A DNA stretch of 38,246 nt from assembly GCA_905215385.1 (NCBI GenBank), contig CAJMPY010000025.1:1-38246 (forward strand). The letters run 5' to 3'. The first letter of the stretch is position 1. Each line of letters begins with the position of its first letter. The DNA comes from an uncultured bacterium. Lineage in GTDB: Bacteria > Actinomycetota > Coriobacteriia > Coriobacteriales > Coriobacteriaceae. The position numbers and the translations under genes are program-made. Under the pieces are notes generated by a model. It searched no databases. It was not told the DNA's origin and saw nothing but the letters and a program-made list of their open reading frames with translations. Of this stretch, positions 6,600-14,488 are shown in pieces.

Positions 6600-8603
6600 T
6601 TAGACCAGGCGGGCGTTGATCGTCTTGGCGATCTCGGCGGCGTCGGTGGAACCCTTGACGGTGGCACGGAAGTCCTCGTCCATGAGCGCCTCGGCGACCT
6701 TGGACAGGATCTTGAGGTGCGTGGTGCCAGCCTGTGCACCAGGGATGAGCAGAGCGATGGCCACGTTGACGGGAGCGCCGTCCATGGTATCCCAACCGGT
6801 CACGCCGGACTCGTCCTTAACGACGATGACGGCAGCCTCGGTAATGGCATCGGACTTGGCATGCGGGATGGCGAAGCCCTCCATCATGCCCGTGGTGCCC
6901 TCGGCCTCGCGGGCCAGGAAGGCGTTCATCACGGCGTCGGCGTCGCTGGCGATACCGGCCTTGACAGCCTGGTTGGAAACGAAGCTCAGAGCCTCGTCAC
7001 GAGAAGCGAAGTCCTCGGCGACAAAGACATTCTCGACCTTCACGAAGTCGGCAGCCTCGGCCTTAGGGGCCTCAACGGCAGCGGCCTTGGAAGCCTCAAC
7101 CGGCTTGGCTACAGGAGCGGCCTTCTGATTCTTCTCGAAGTCGTACTTCTTGAAGGCCACGAACAGGATGCCACCGACAACAGCACCGATGAGGATCGCG
7201 AGAACCCAAAGCGGACCGTTCTCGACAACGGGCAGGACCAGGAAGCCACCGTGAGGCGCCGGATCGTGAACGTTGAACAAAATGGTCAGGATCGAAGCGA
7301 TAGAGGAACCGAGCATCATGATGGGCATGACCGGCCAGATGTTCTTGGTCATGAACGGAATGGCGCCCTCGGTGATGTGGGTGCAACCAAGAATGAGGTT
7401 GACGATACCGGCGTCGTGATCCTCCTGGCTGAAGTACTTCTTGCCGACAACGACAGCGAAGGTAGTAATCAGCGGCGGAACGATGCAGGCGGCAGAGACG
7501 GCGGCCATGAAGTTGGTGCCGAAGTTGTAGGTATCGGTGCCAACGCCGGCAGCCAGTGCCTCGGTGAGCATAGCAGTACCGGTGACGTAAGCAGCCTTGT
7601 TGACCGGGCCACCCATGTCAAAGGCGCACATGCAGCCGATGGCAAGACCCAGGACAACGGCGCCAGAGGCGGACAGGCCCTTGAGGAAGTCCATCATGGC
7701 GGTGTTGATGGCAGCCATGGGGCCCGAAATGCCGAGCATGACCAGGCCGACGATAGCCGTCGAGAACAGCGGGTACAGGAAGATGGCCTTGAGGCCGTCT
7801 AGGTTCTTGGGCAGACCGGCAAAGACCTTCTCGAGCAGCAGGATGACATAGCCGGCGAGGAAGCCGCCGACGATGCCGCCCAGGAAGCCGAAGCCCACGC
7901 CGGCGCCACCGGCGTCGATCATGCCGGTCTCGGCGTTAACAGGCAGGCCCTGGATGGCGATCATACCGGCGACGAAACCGGGGACGAGCGCCGGGCGCTT
8001 GCCGATAGACTCGGCGATGTAGGCGGAGAGCACCGGAACCATGAGGTTCATGGCGATACCGCCGATAATCTTGAGCATCGCGGCAAAGCTGTTGTAGTCG
8101 GCAGCCGTCGAATCAAAGGACGTGATGCCCCACAGGAACGAAATGGCGGTCAGAACACCACCGGCAACGACGAAGACCAGCATGTGGCTGACGCCGTTCA
8201 TGAGGTGCTTGTAGATGACGTGACCGATGGACTCCTTCTCCTCGACCTCGTCCTCGACATCGGCGGCAGCGGCAACCGTGTCGTCGCCCTTGGCGGCGAG
8301 CGCGCGGTCGATCAGCTTTCCGGCGGCCTCGACGGACAGGGCCTTGGAAACACCGACGGAAACCATGGGCTTACCGGCGAAACGCTCAGCCTGGACATCC
8401 TTATCGGCTGCGACGACGACGGCCTTGGCACCGGCGATCTCGCTCTTGGTGAGCTCGTTCTCGACACCGACCTGGCCATGAGTCTCGACCTTAATGGTCA
8501 GACCTCGCTCGGCAGCTGCCTTCTCCAGCGCCTCCTTCGCCATGAAGGTGTGCGCAATGCCGGTCGGGCAACCGGTCGCGGCGATGATGTCAAACTTAGC
8601 CAT
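6600..8603 (-). CDS. fruA: PTS fructose-specific transporter subunit EIIBCA
   Basis: 667-aa inner-membrane permease that imports fructose and phosphorylates it to fructose-1-phosphate. Domain order is B-C-A. EIIB occupies about residues 1-100, with phosphocysteine Cys12 in AATGCPTGIAHTFMA. A charged linker precedes a hydrophobic EIIC domain of about 340 residues with many membrane segments. A second Ala/Lys/Glu-rich linker leads to a C-terminal EIIA domain, whose phospho-His (about residue 581) is in GFAIPHAKSD. The ATG at 8603 has AAGGAGGG upstream. It is divergent from the RpiR-family regulator and next to ptsH/ptsI, so all phosphocarriers from PEP to sugar are encoded within about 5 kb. 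Confidence 0.95.
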   Translation of the reverse strand: MAKFDIIAATGCPTGIAHTFMAKEALEKAAAERGLTIKVETHGQVGVENELTKSEIAGAKAVVVAADKDVQAERFAGKPMVSVGVSKALSVEAAGKLIDRALAAKGDDTVAAAADVEDEVEEKESIGHVIYKHLMNGVSHMLVFVVAGGVLTAISFLWGITSFDSTAADYNSFAAMLKIIGGIAMNLMVPVLSAYIAESIGKRPALVPGFVAGMIAIQGLPVNAETGMIDAGGAGVGFGFLGGIVGGFLAGYVILLLEKVFAGLPKNLDGLKAIFLYPLFSTAIVGLVMLGISGPMAAINTAMMDFLKGLSASGAVVLGLAIGCMCAFDMGGPVNKAAYVTGTAMLTEALAAGVGTDTYNFGTNFMAAVSAACIVPPLITTFAVVVGKKYFSQEDHDAGIVNLILGCTHITEGAIPFMTKNIWPVMPIMMLGSSIASILTILFNVHDPAPHGGFLVLPVVENGPLWVLAILIGAVVGGILFVAFKKYDFEKNQKAAPVAKPVEASKAAAVEAPKAEAADFVKVENVFVAEDFASRDEALSFVSNQAVKAGIASDADAVMNAFLAREAEGTTGMMEGFAIPHAKSDAITEAAVIVVKDESGVTGWDTMDGAPVNVAIALLIPGAQAGTTHLKILSKVAEALMDEDFRATVKGSTDAAEIAKTINARLV

Positions 8604-8645
8604 GTGTCCCTCCTTCTTGAGTACTGCGCCCGCAGGCGCTCCCCT

Positions 8646-8667
8646 AAACGCGCTTCAATGCGCGTTT
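8646..8667 (-). other. Hairpin in the fruA leader
   Basis: AAACGCGC (8646-8653) and GCGCGTTT (8660-8667) form a perfect 8-bp stem with loop TTCAAT, about 45 bases upstream of the fruA start codon. A second GCGCC/GGCGC hairpin lies nearer the ribosome site. Neither is followed by a T tract on the minus strand, so a role in mRNA stability or translation is only a guess. Confidence 0.4.
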
Positions 8668-8730
8668 TTCCACACTTGAAAGATACCAACCTACCGTCCG
8701 CGTGAGAAGAGATAAGGCGCAATTCTCCGG

Positions 8731-8745
8731 TGAAAGGTTCTTTCA
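8731..8745. promoter_or_regulatory. Perfect palindromic operator between fruA and the regulator
   Basis: TGAAAGGTTCTTTCA is a perfect palindrome with 6-bp arms (TGAAAG/CTTTCA) and a 3-base centre, in the divergent fruA/regulator intergenic region. One-mismatch versions occur at 2804-2818 and 6151-6165. RpiR-family regulators bind short palindromes at the promoters of the sugar genes beside them, so this is the best candidate for the binding site. Confidence 0.6.
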
Positions 8746-8821
8746 TAACCGTAAACGGTAAGTGAAAGTTTACCATCAACACTTGAAACGGCAAGGTGTA
8801 TCTTGTAATTGAAAATGCACG

Positions 8822-8860
8822 TATACTATGGCATTGAAAAACGAGTCCGATTTTCAATGC
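8822..8860 (+). promoter_or_regulatory. Regulator promoter -10 plus perfect 10-bp inverted repeat
   Basis: A TATACT -10 (8822-8827) with no good -35 box is followed by GCATTGAAAA (8831-8840) and its exact complement (8851-8860) with a 10-base centre. The repeat covers the expected transcription start and ends 5 bases before the AGGAG ribosome site of the regulator. It could be an autoregulatory operator containing the TTGAAA/TTTCAA core, or a hairpin in the mRNA leader that occludes translation. Confidence 0.55.
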
Positions 8861-8876
8861 CAACCAGGAGCCATCC

Positions 8877-9734
8877 ATGACCGATAGCAGCAAGAGCGCG
8901 CTCTCCCTTATTAGCACACACAAAGGGTACAGCGATTCCGAGCAGCGCATTGTCGACTATATATTGGAGCACCAGTCCGAGGCGCCGCGCCTGACGGCCG
9001 CCCAGCTCTCACGAGCCGCTGCCACGTCCGAGGCGACGGTTTCGCGCTTCTGCCGCAAGCTGGGCTTTGGCAGCTTCCGCAGCTTTCAGTTTTCGTTGGC
9101 TCGCGACTTGGAGAGTCAGCGCAACGAGGGCCTGACCGACGAGGTCTCGCTCGACAACATGGAGCAGAGCCTTAAAAATATCCTCGCCGCCAAGGTGAGT
9201 GAGCTTAATGCGACCATCGACGGCATTGATCACGACACGTTGGCCGCAGTTGTGCACGCGCTTAAGAATGCCGGCGTTATTGAGTTCGCCGCCGTGGGCA
9301 ATACGAACGCGGTCGCGCTCGATGCGACATTTAAGTTTTCGCAGCTGGGCCTTCGCTGCATGGCAAGCACCATCAGCGAGACCTCGATTGGTTTCGCGCT
9401 CACGTTGCGCCTTGGTGATGTTATCGTGTTGATCTCGAACTCTGGCAAGTCGCGTCGACTGAACCGCATGGCAAAAGCAGCTCGCGATTGCGGCGCCACT
9501 GTAGTCGTCATCAGCAGCGACAGCAAGTCTCCACTTGCGCGCCTAGCCGACTACACCTTTAATACCGTCAATCACGAGGCACTGCTGACAACGGGCGACT
9601 TCGCGTTCTCCAAGATGAGCGCCACGATGATCATAGAGGTCATCTACAACTTCCTGCTGCCCGAAATCGAGGACGCGCGCGAGCACATCAGCTACTACGA
9701 AGAGCTCATCCAGCCGGATAAGGTCGTAGAGTAG
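8877..9734 (+). CDS. RpiR/MurR family transcriptional regulator (HTH + SIS)
   Basis: 285-aa cytoplasmic DNA-binding protein. The N-terminal HTH_6 domain (about residues 1-77) includes LTAAQLSRAAATSEATVSRF followed by CRKLGFGSF. The C-terminal SIS domain binds phosphosugars and shows LGDVIVLISNSGKSRR and the ATVVVISSDSKSPLARLAD segment typical of the family. AGGAG lies 6 bases before the ATG. Divergent orientation from fruA and the palindromes between them suggest it controls fruA, ptsH-ptsI and the fruK genes, probably responding to fructose-1-phosphate or another hexose phosphate. Whether it activates or represses cannot be read from sequence. Confidence 0.9.
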   Translation: MTDSSKSALSLISTHKGYSDSEQRIVDYILEHQSEAPRLTAAQLSRAAATSEATVSRFCRKLGFGSFRSFQFSLARDLESQRNEGLTDEVSLDNMEQSLKNILAAKVSELNATIDGIDHDTLAAVVHALKNAGVIEFAAVGNTNAVALDATFKFSQLGLRCMASTISETSIGFALTLRLGDVIVLISNSGKSRRLNRMAKAARDCGATVVVISSDSKSPLARLADYTFNTVNHEALLTTGDFAFSKMSATMIIEVIYNFLLPEIEDAREHISYYEELIQPDKVVE

Positions 9735-9762
9735 ACATTTTAGGGAGCCGATAAACGCCACT

Positions 9763-9924
9763 CGCCACGAAACCGGCCTATCTACTACGTTTTATCCGTA
9801 TGGCCCAACCACATACCGAAAATAGAGAAAACCGCAGGCGCTCTACCTGCGGTTTTCTTTTTGCAATTCTTGACATGGTTCCCGATGGCCTATTAAACGT
9901 AGTAGATGGGCCGGTTTCGTGGCG
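9763..9924. repeat. 162-bp palindrome with 30-bp arms around a terminator
   Basis: Positions 9763-9792 and 9895-9924 are reverse complements over 30 bp with a single mismatch. They enclose 102 bp that include a bidirectional terminator. The element fills most of the 221-bp gap between the converging regulator and recN genes. Its arm sequence differs from those of the palindromes at 6171 and 6433, but the layout of long outer arms round an inner hairpin is the same as at 6171. Confidence 0.8.
9827..9862. terminator. Bidirectional terminator between the rpiR-type gene and recN
   Basis: GAAAACCGCAGG (9827-9838) pairs with CCTGCGGTTTTC (9846-9857), a perfect 12-bp stem with a 7-base loop. On the plus strand it ends TTTTCTTTTT. 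On the minus strand the stem's own TTTTC is followed by TCTATTTT. It serves both convergent transcripts. Confidence 0.9.
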
Positions 9925-9955
9925 GACAGGTCGGACATGCATGTGGCGGCACGGC

Positions 9956-11584
9956 CTAAGCACGCGCTTCTTCCAGCATCTGCCTGGCGTGCGCTAGGCT
10001 TGCCTCCGATTGATCGCCGCTCAGCATACGGGCGATCTCTGCGGTACGGGCATCGCCGGTCACCTCGTCCAGATGCGTTTGGGGAAAGTCGCCGGGCTCT
10101 TTACTGACCACGTAATGCTTGTCGGCCATGACGGCGACCTGCGCCAAGTGGGTTACGACAATCACCTGATGCGTAGCGGCGAGATCTGTCAGCACGCCCG
10201 CAAGTGCACGCGCCGTGGAGCCACCGACACCAGCATCGACCTCGTCAAACACCAACGTATCAACACCGTCCGCGTTACCGAGGACAACCTTGCTTGCCAG
10301 CATGACGCGGCTGAGCTCGCCGCCCGACGCAATGCGGCGCAAGGGACGAGGTGTCAAGCCAGCGCCGCTGCGATATAGCAGCTCGTAGCTTGAAGGGCCC
10401 GCCGGCGTCCATTCGGCACGCGGAAGATCGCGCGACTCCCAGACCAGCTCGGCACCGCCCATCTCCAGGCGCGCCATCTGACGGCCAACCTCGTGACAAA
10501 AGCGCGGGGCAGCGGTGTTCCGCGCGCGCTTAAGCGCCTTAGCAGCAGCAAAAAGATCGCGTTCAGCGCACCCGAGTGCCTCGCGAGCCTTCTTGATCTG
10601 CTCATCACCATCATCGACTAGAGACAGCAGCTCTCGTGAGCGGTCGCGCATGGCAAAGACATCGTCCATGGTGGGACCCCACTGACGCAGCAGGCCCTTG
10701 AGGTCGGAATACCGCTCGCGCATGCGAGCGAGCTCACGAGGGTCAAACGCAACGCCATCGCGATAGGCACGCAGCTCGTTGGCGCAATCCTCAAGCGAGA
10801 TGCAGGCATCCGAAAGCGCATCGGCAATGTCACCGAGCTTGCGGTCAACGGTCGTCATGCGTGAAAGCTCGGCCACGGCGCCATTCACGGCATCGAGCGC
10901 TCCCCCCTCGGCAGCAAGCGATGCATGGGCCTCGTTGGCCGTCGCCACCAAGACCTCAGCGTGCTCCGAGCGCGGCAGCAGCTCCTCGAGTTCCTCGTAC
11001 TCGCCTGGCTTGGGGTCGACCTCGGCGATACGCTCGAGGGCAAAACGCGCTTCCTCGACGCGACTCCCCTGCGCACGTGAGGCTTCCTCCACACGGCGAA
11101 GCTCCTTGGCGGCAGCACGCGAAGCCTTAAAGCAGGCACGATACTTCTCGAGCGCCTCAAGCGCCGCGCGCCCAGCCCAAGCATCGACCATGGAAACATG
11201 GTGCGCCGGGTCGAGCAGGCGCTGATGTTCATGCTGGCCGCACAGATCCATCATCACGCCAACGCGCTCCGAAAGCTCGCGCACGCTGGCGATACGGCCG
11301 TCAATTTTTACGCGGCTGCGGCCCTCGGCAGAAAGGCTGCGCTGCACGGTGAAGCCCTCCGTGTCGTGCGGACCGTCAAACAGACGCGCCTCGACGCTGG
11401 CAAGCGCCTCGCCCTCGCGAACCGTCGACGAATCGGCGCGCTCGCCCAAAATGAGCTTGAGTGCCGAGAGCAGTGCGGTCTTACCAGCACCGGTCTCGCC
11501 GGTCAGAACCGTTAGACCCGCACTCGGAACCAACGTCGCCTCGCGAATGAGTGCAATGTTGGAAACCTGCAGCTCATCGATCAT
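9956..11584 (-). CDS. recN: DNA repair protein RecN
   Basis: 542-aa SMC-like ATPase of recombinational double-strand break repair. Walker A is GETGAGKTA (29-37). The middle is long and Glu/Arg/Ala-rich, consistent with the family's coiled coil. The C-terminal half has the ABC signature IASGGELSRVML and Walker B LVFDEVDAGVGG, followed by VIVVTHLAQVA. The start at 11584 is preferred over the in-frame ATG at 11596 because GGAG lies 6 bases upstream and the protein then begins MIDELQVSNIAL like other RecN proteins. It overlaps the end of nadK by 11 bases and is the last gene of the efp-to-recN operon. Confidence 0.95.
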   Translation of the reverse strand: MIDELQVSNIALIREATLVPSAGLTVLTGETGAGKTALLSALKLILGERADSSTVREGEALASVEARLFDGPHDTEGFTVQRSLSAEGRSRVKIDGRIASVRELSERVGVMMDLCGQHEHQRLLDPAHHVSMVDAWAGRAALEALEKYRACFKASRAAAKELRRVEEASRAQGSRVEEARFALERIAEVDPKPGEYEELEELLPRSEHAEVLVATANEAHASLAAEGGALDAVNGAVAELSRMTTVDRKLGDIADALSDACISLEDCANELRAYRDGVAFDPRELARMRERYSDLKGLLRQWGPTMDDVFAMRDRSRELLSLVDDGDEQIKKAREALGCAERDLFAAAKALKRARNTAAPRFCHEVGRQMARLEMGGAELVWESRDLPRAEWTPAGPSSYELLYRSGAGLTPRPLRRIASGGELSRVMLASKVVLGNADGVDTLVFDEVDAGVGGSTARALAGVLTDLAATHQVIVVTHLAQVAVMADKHYVVSKEPGDFPQTHLDEVTGDARTAEIARMLSGDQSEASLAHARQMLEEARA

Positions 11585-12434
11585 GACGCACTCCATAGAA
11601 CACGCGACTCACCGAGTTATAGAAGCTCTCGGGACCGTAATCCAGCAGCAGCACATCGCCGGGACCGCGACGCACAGCCACGCTCTCGACCGTGCCGTCG
11701 CAGGTAATAAACTGTCCGTCGATAGCGATGGCAGGCACACTCGGGCGGTCGTCGGACATAAAGATCTCAACGACATCGCTTGGCGATGTCAAGAAAGCGC
11801 GAGCCTGAATGGTGTGCGGCGCGATGGGCACGCAAACCATGCCCGTATAATCGGGGCTCACGATAGGGCCGCCGGCGCTCAGCGCATAGCCGGTAGAGCC
11901 AGTCGCCGTCGACACGACGACACCGTCACCGCGCAGGCGATCGATATGATGGCCGGACACCGTAATGTCAAACTCAACCATATCGGAAAGGGGGCCGCGC
12001 GTAAGTGCCATGTCGTTGAGGGCAAACGTGCGCACGACATCCTTCGTGCCGTCTTCGCGCACCGAAACGATATCGGCGGCGATGGTGGCGCGGCGGCTCA
12101 CGTGGAGCTCGCCGGACAGAGCATCGCTCACAACCTTTAAAATGTCGCGCTCCTCGGGGCTCGCTGCCGTCAAAAAGCCCAGATGACCATAGGAAAGACC
12201 CAAAATGGGAATCTCGCGGTAGTTGAGGATACGAGCCGCGCGCAGCAGCGTTCCGTCGCCGCCGAGCGTAATGACCAGGTCGGCATCGTCAACATCGGGC
12301 GCGCTTTGGATCTTGGAGCGCTGATCGGCAGCCCATGCGACCTCGTAGCCCTGGCGCGAAAGCCAAAGCTCGAGCATCAGGCCGCTCTCGACCGCCTCTT
12401 GCTTGTAGTAATTGGGAACCAGAAAGACTTTCAT
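11574..12434 (-). CDS. nadK: NAD kinase
   Basis: 286-aa cytoplasmic kinase that phosphorylates NAD to NADP. The diagnostic GGDGT is at residues 58-62. The second conserved block reads GDGVVVSTATGSTGYALSAG, and DGQ follows near residue 240. The ATG at 12434 overlaps the tlyA stop as ATGA, and the 3' end overlaps recN, so translation of the three genes is probably coupled. The nadK/tlyA/recN grouping is common in Gram-positive genomes. Confidence 0.95.
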   Translation of the reverse strand: MKVFLVPNYYKQEAVESGLMLELWLSRQGYEVAWAADQRSKIQSAPDVDDADLVITLGGDGTLLRAARILNYREIPILGLSYGHLGFLTAASPEERDILKVVSDALSGELHVSRRATIAADIVSVREDGTKDVVRTFALNDMALTRGPLSDMVEFDITVSGHHIDRLRGDGVVVSTATGSTGYALSAGGPIVSPDYTGMVCVPIAPHTIQARAFLTSPSDVVEIFMSDDRPSVPAIAIDGQFITCDGTVESVAVRRGPGDVLLLDYGPESFYNSVSRVFYGVRHDR

Positions 12435-13243
12435 AGCGTTGCAGCTTTCTCGCTCAAAACCGATACCTGGGATTGCAGCTCATCGTCGGTGCGTTCGCCA
12501 GGGGCAAACCTTGTGCCGTACAGGAAAAACTCAACGTTGCCCTTAGCGCCATGGATGGGCGACACGCACACGTCAAGCGGGAACAGGCCCTTGGCGGCAA
12601 AAAGCTCAATCGCCGCCACGAGCGTATCGCGGCGGACGGCGAGGTCGGTCACGATACCGCCCTCGCCCACCAGCGCAGCCGGCGCCTCAAACTGGGGCTT
12701 TACGAGCGTGCAGAACGAACCCGAAGGATTCAGACACGCCAGCACGGCGTCGATGATATTCGCGATGCCGGTAAACGAGACATCACAAACAGCCAGGTCG
12801 ATGGCGCCGGCATAGCCAAGCTCAGGCAACTGCGTCACGTTGGTGCGCTCATGCAGCGTCACGCGATCGTCCTGACGCAACGACCAATCGAACTGTGCGC
12901 GACCCACGTCCACCGAGACAACGGTCGCAGCTCCGCGCTTGAGCAGGCAATCGGTAAAGCCGCCGGTAGAGCAGCCTACGTCCAGGCAGGCAAGGCCCGT
13001 GGGGTCGATACAAAACGCATCGAGCGCACCCTCAAGCTTAAGGCCGCCGCGCCCAACGTACGGAATGCGCCCCTTAACGTGCAGCGGCAGGCCCGGCGTC
13101 ACCTTGAGCCCCGGAGAGGCCAAACGCTCACCGCCGCTCGAAACCAAGCCGGCCATAAGAGTGCGAAGGGCATCCGCGCGATCGGCGCAGATGCCCTGTG
13201 AAATCAGTTCGTCATCAAGACGCACGCGTTTCATGAATGCCAT
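12431..13243 (-). CDS. tlyA: TlyA family rRNA (cytidine-2'-O)-methyltransferase
   Basis: 270-aa protein with an N-terminal S4 RNA-binding domain (about residues 5-65) and an FtsJ-like SAM methyltransferase domain with DVGCSTGGF (88-96), VDVGRAQ, CDVSF and LVKPQFE. TlyA enzymes 2'-O-methylate cytidines in 16S and/or 23S rRNA; loss gives capreomycin resistance in mycobacteria. The start is uncertain. ATGs at 13243 and 13234 (MKRVRLDDEL) both lack a strong ribosome site, and a longer in-frame reading to 13333 would run through the xseB end. It follows xseB by 25 bases. Confidence 0.9.
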   Translation of the reverse strand: MAFMKRVRLDDELISQGICADRADALRTLMAGLVSSGGERLASPGLKVTPGLPLHVKGRIPYVGRGGLKLEGALDAFCIDPTGLACLDVGCSTGGFTDCLLKRGAATVVSVDVGRAQFDWSLRQDDRVTLHERTNVTQLPELGYAGAIDLAVCDVSFTGIANIIDAVLACLNPSGSFCTLVKPQFEAPAALVGEGGIVTDLAVRRDTLVAAIELFAAKGLFPLDVCVSPIHGAKGNVEFFLYGTRFAPGERTDDELQSQVSVLSEKAATL

Positions 13244-13268
13244 CAACCATTCGTATCCGGAGATGCGG

Positions 13269-13508
13269 CTAGCTATCCTGGGATTCGTTTGCCGCATCCT
13301 CATCGTATTCCTGCTCGAGCTTATCGGCCTCACGCGGCGTCAGCTCAAACTTGTCGACCATATCGACCGCGCGGGAGCCCAGCTCAATCGCTTCGTCAAA
13401 CAGATCGAGTGAACGCTCCAAGGACGTATCCTTGGAGCGAACGGTAGCAATGATCTGGTCCAGACGGTCCGAGATCTCGTCAAAGTTGCGGACAGAACCC
13501 TCTGGCAT
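13269..13508 (-). CDS. xseB: Exodeoxyribonuclease VII small subunit
   Basis: 79-aa, mostly alpha-helical subunit of the single-strand exonuclease ExoVII. It has the typical XseB layout: FDEISDRLDQIIATVRSKD, then LERSLDLFDEAIELGS, then an acidic tail. GAGGAG lies 5 bases before the ATG, inside the end of nusB, and the two genes are 2 bases apart. The large subunit gene xseA is not next to it and not in the window. Confidence 0.9.
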   Translation of the reverse strand: MPEGSVRNFDEISDRLDQIIATVRSKDTSLERSLDLFDEAIELGSRAVDMVDKFELTPREADKLEQEYDEDAANESQDS

Positions 13509-13510
13509 GG

Positions 13511-14098
13511 CTACTCCTCGACGGAGTCGGCCTCGACGGCCTCAGCAGCGTCCACATCCTCGGCAAGTACACCGGCGGTAGCCTGAGCGGCAGCGACCTT
13601 GGCGGCAGCCTCAGCAGCCTGGGCCTCCTCGCGAGCGCGATCCTCGGCCAGCAGTTCCTGGTACAGGTCCTCGCCCGGCAGCTCCTCGCTGCGAGCGATC
13701 TTGCCCAGCACGCCGTTGACAAACGAGGCGGACTGGTCGGTGCCATAGGCCTTGGCAAGTTCGACGGCCTCGTTGATCACGATAGCGTCCGAGACCTCTT
13801 CGTCGGTGAGGAAGCGCATCTCGTAGACGGCGATACGCAGCAGATTGCGGTCGGCGCCGGGCATGCGCATAAGATCCCAGTTCTTGGCGACGGCGCGCAG
13901 GGCACAGTCGATGCGATCGATATGCTCGTAGGCACCGCGGCACAGCTCCAGAGCATAGGGGTCGAGGGGGCCCTTCGAGATCAGGAAATCGCCCTCGAGG
14001 ACGCGCTCGAGCGGGCTGTCCGTGGCCTCGGCCTGGAACAGCAGCTGCAGCGCCTGACTGCGGGCAAGCGTGCGCCCGCGATAAACCTTAAGGCTCAA
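13511..14098 (-). CDS. nusB: Transcription antitermination factor NusB
   Basis: 195-aa RNA-binding factor acting with NusE/S10 in rRNA antitermination. The NusB fold covers about residues 8-140: RSQALQLLFQAEA, RNLLRIAVYEMRF, VINEAVELAKAYG and FVNGVLGKI. An unusual Ala/Glu-rich tail of about 50 residues follows, and function for it is unknown. The start appears to be TTG at 14098 with AAGGAG 6 bases upstream. It lies 3 bases after the asp23-like gene, an arrangement resembling yqhY-nusB of Bacillus. Confidence 0.93.
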   Translation of the reverse strand: MSLKVYRGRTLARSQALQLLFQAEATDSPLERVLEGDFLISKGPLDPYALELCRGAYEHIDRIDCALRAVAKNWDLMRMPGADRNLLRIAVYEMRFLTDEEVSDAIVINEAVELAKAYGTDQSASFVNGVLGKIARSEELPGEDLYQELLAEDRAREEAQAAEAAAKVAAAQATAGVLAEDVDAAEAVEADSVEE

Positions 14099-14101
14099 AG
14101 G

Positions 14102-14464
14102 TTACTCCTTGGGGAAAACGAGGCCGTCGATGCAAACGTCAACGCGCTCGACCTCGACACCCACCTGGGCATCGATGGCGGCGACTACAGCGGCGCGAAC
14201 GGCCTCGGCGAGTTTCTTGAACGGATAGCCAAAGAACACCACGACACGCACGGTGAGTGCGAGCTTGTCGCCGACGACCTCGGCTTCGACCGCCGGCTCG
14301 GAAGCCGGGGCCTTAGACGAGAGCATCATGGAGACAAGGTTGGTGGCAAGGTCCTTGACGCCAACGGAGGCGATGCCCTCGACATCGGACACGGCGCGCG
14401 AGACGATGGCGGTCAGAACATCGGGCGAAATGCCGATGCCGTCAATCTTGATTTCCTGGGGCAT
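14102..14464 (-). CDS. Asp23/Gls24 family protein (YqhY-like)
   Basis: 120-aa protein of the Asp23/Gls24 (DUF322) family. It shows the pattern ISPDVLTAIVSRAVSDVEGI followed by a conserved GV.DL segment, and the VRVVVFFGYPFKKLAEAV block near the middle. Family members are small cytosolic or membrane-associated proteins linked to envelope stress; YqhY of Bacillus has been connected with acetyl-CoA carboxylase activity. AGGAGG lies 4 bases before the ATG. Position between efp and nusB is conserved in many Gram-positive genomes. The exact role here is unknown. Confidence 0.85.
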   Translation of the reverse strand: MPQEIKIDGIGISPDVLTAIVSRAVSDVEGIASVGVKDLATNLVSMMLSSKAPASEPAVEAEVVGDKLALTVRVVVFFGYPFKKLAEAVRAAVVAAIDAQVGVEVERVDVCIDGLVFPKE

Positions 14465-14488
14465 GAGTCCTCCTAGAAGAGTTGGTTG

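Noticed and set aside
3914..8705. Long plus-strand frames opposite ptsI and fruA
   Set aside because: These are antisense shadows of clearly recognised PTS genes, lack ribosome sites and have biased Gly/Leu/Asp-rich composition.
13244..13333. Longer N-terminus for TlyA reaching 13333
   Set aside because: It would extend about 30 residues of unrelated sequence back into xseB without a ribosome site; TlyA proteins start just before the S4 domain.
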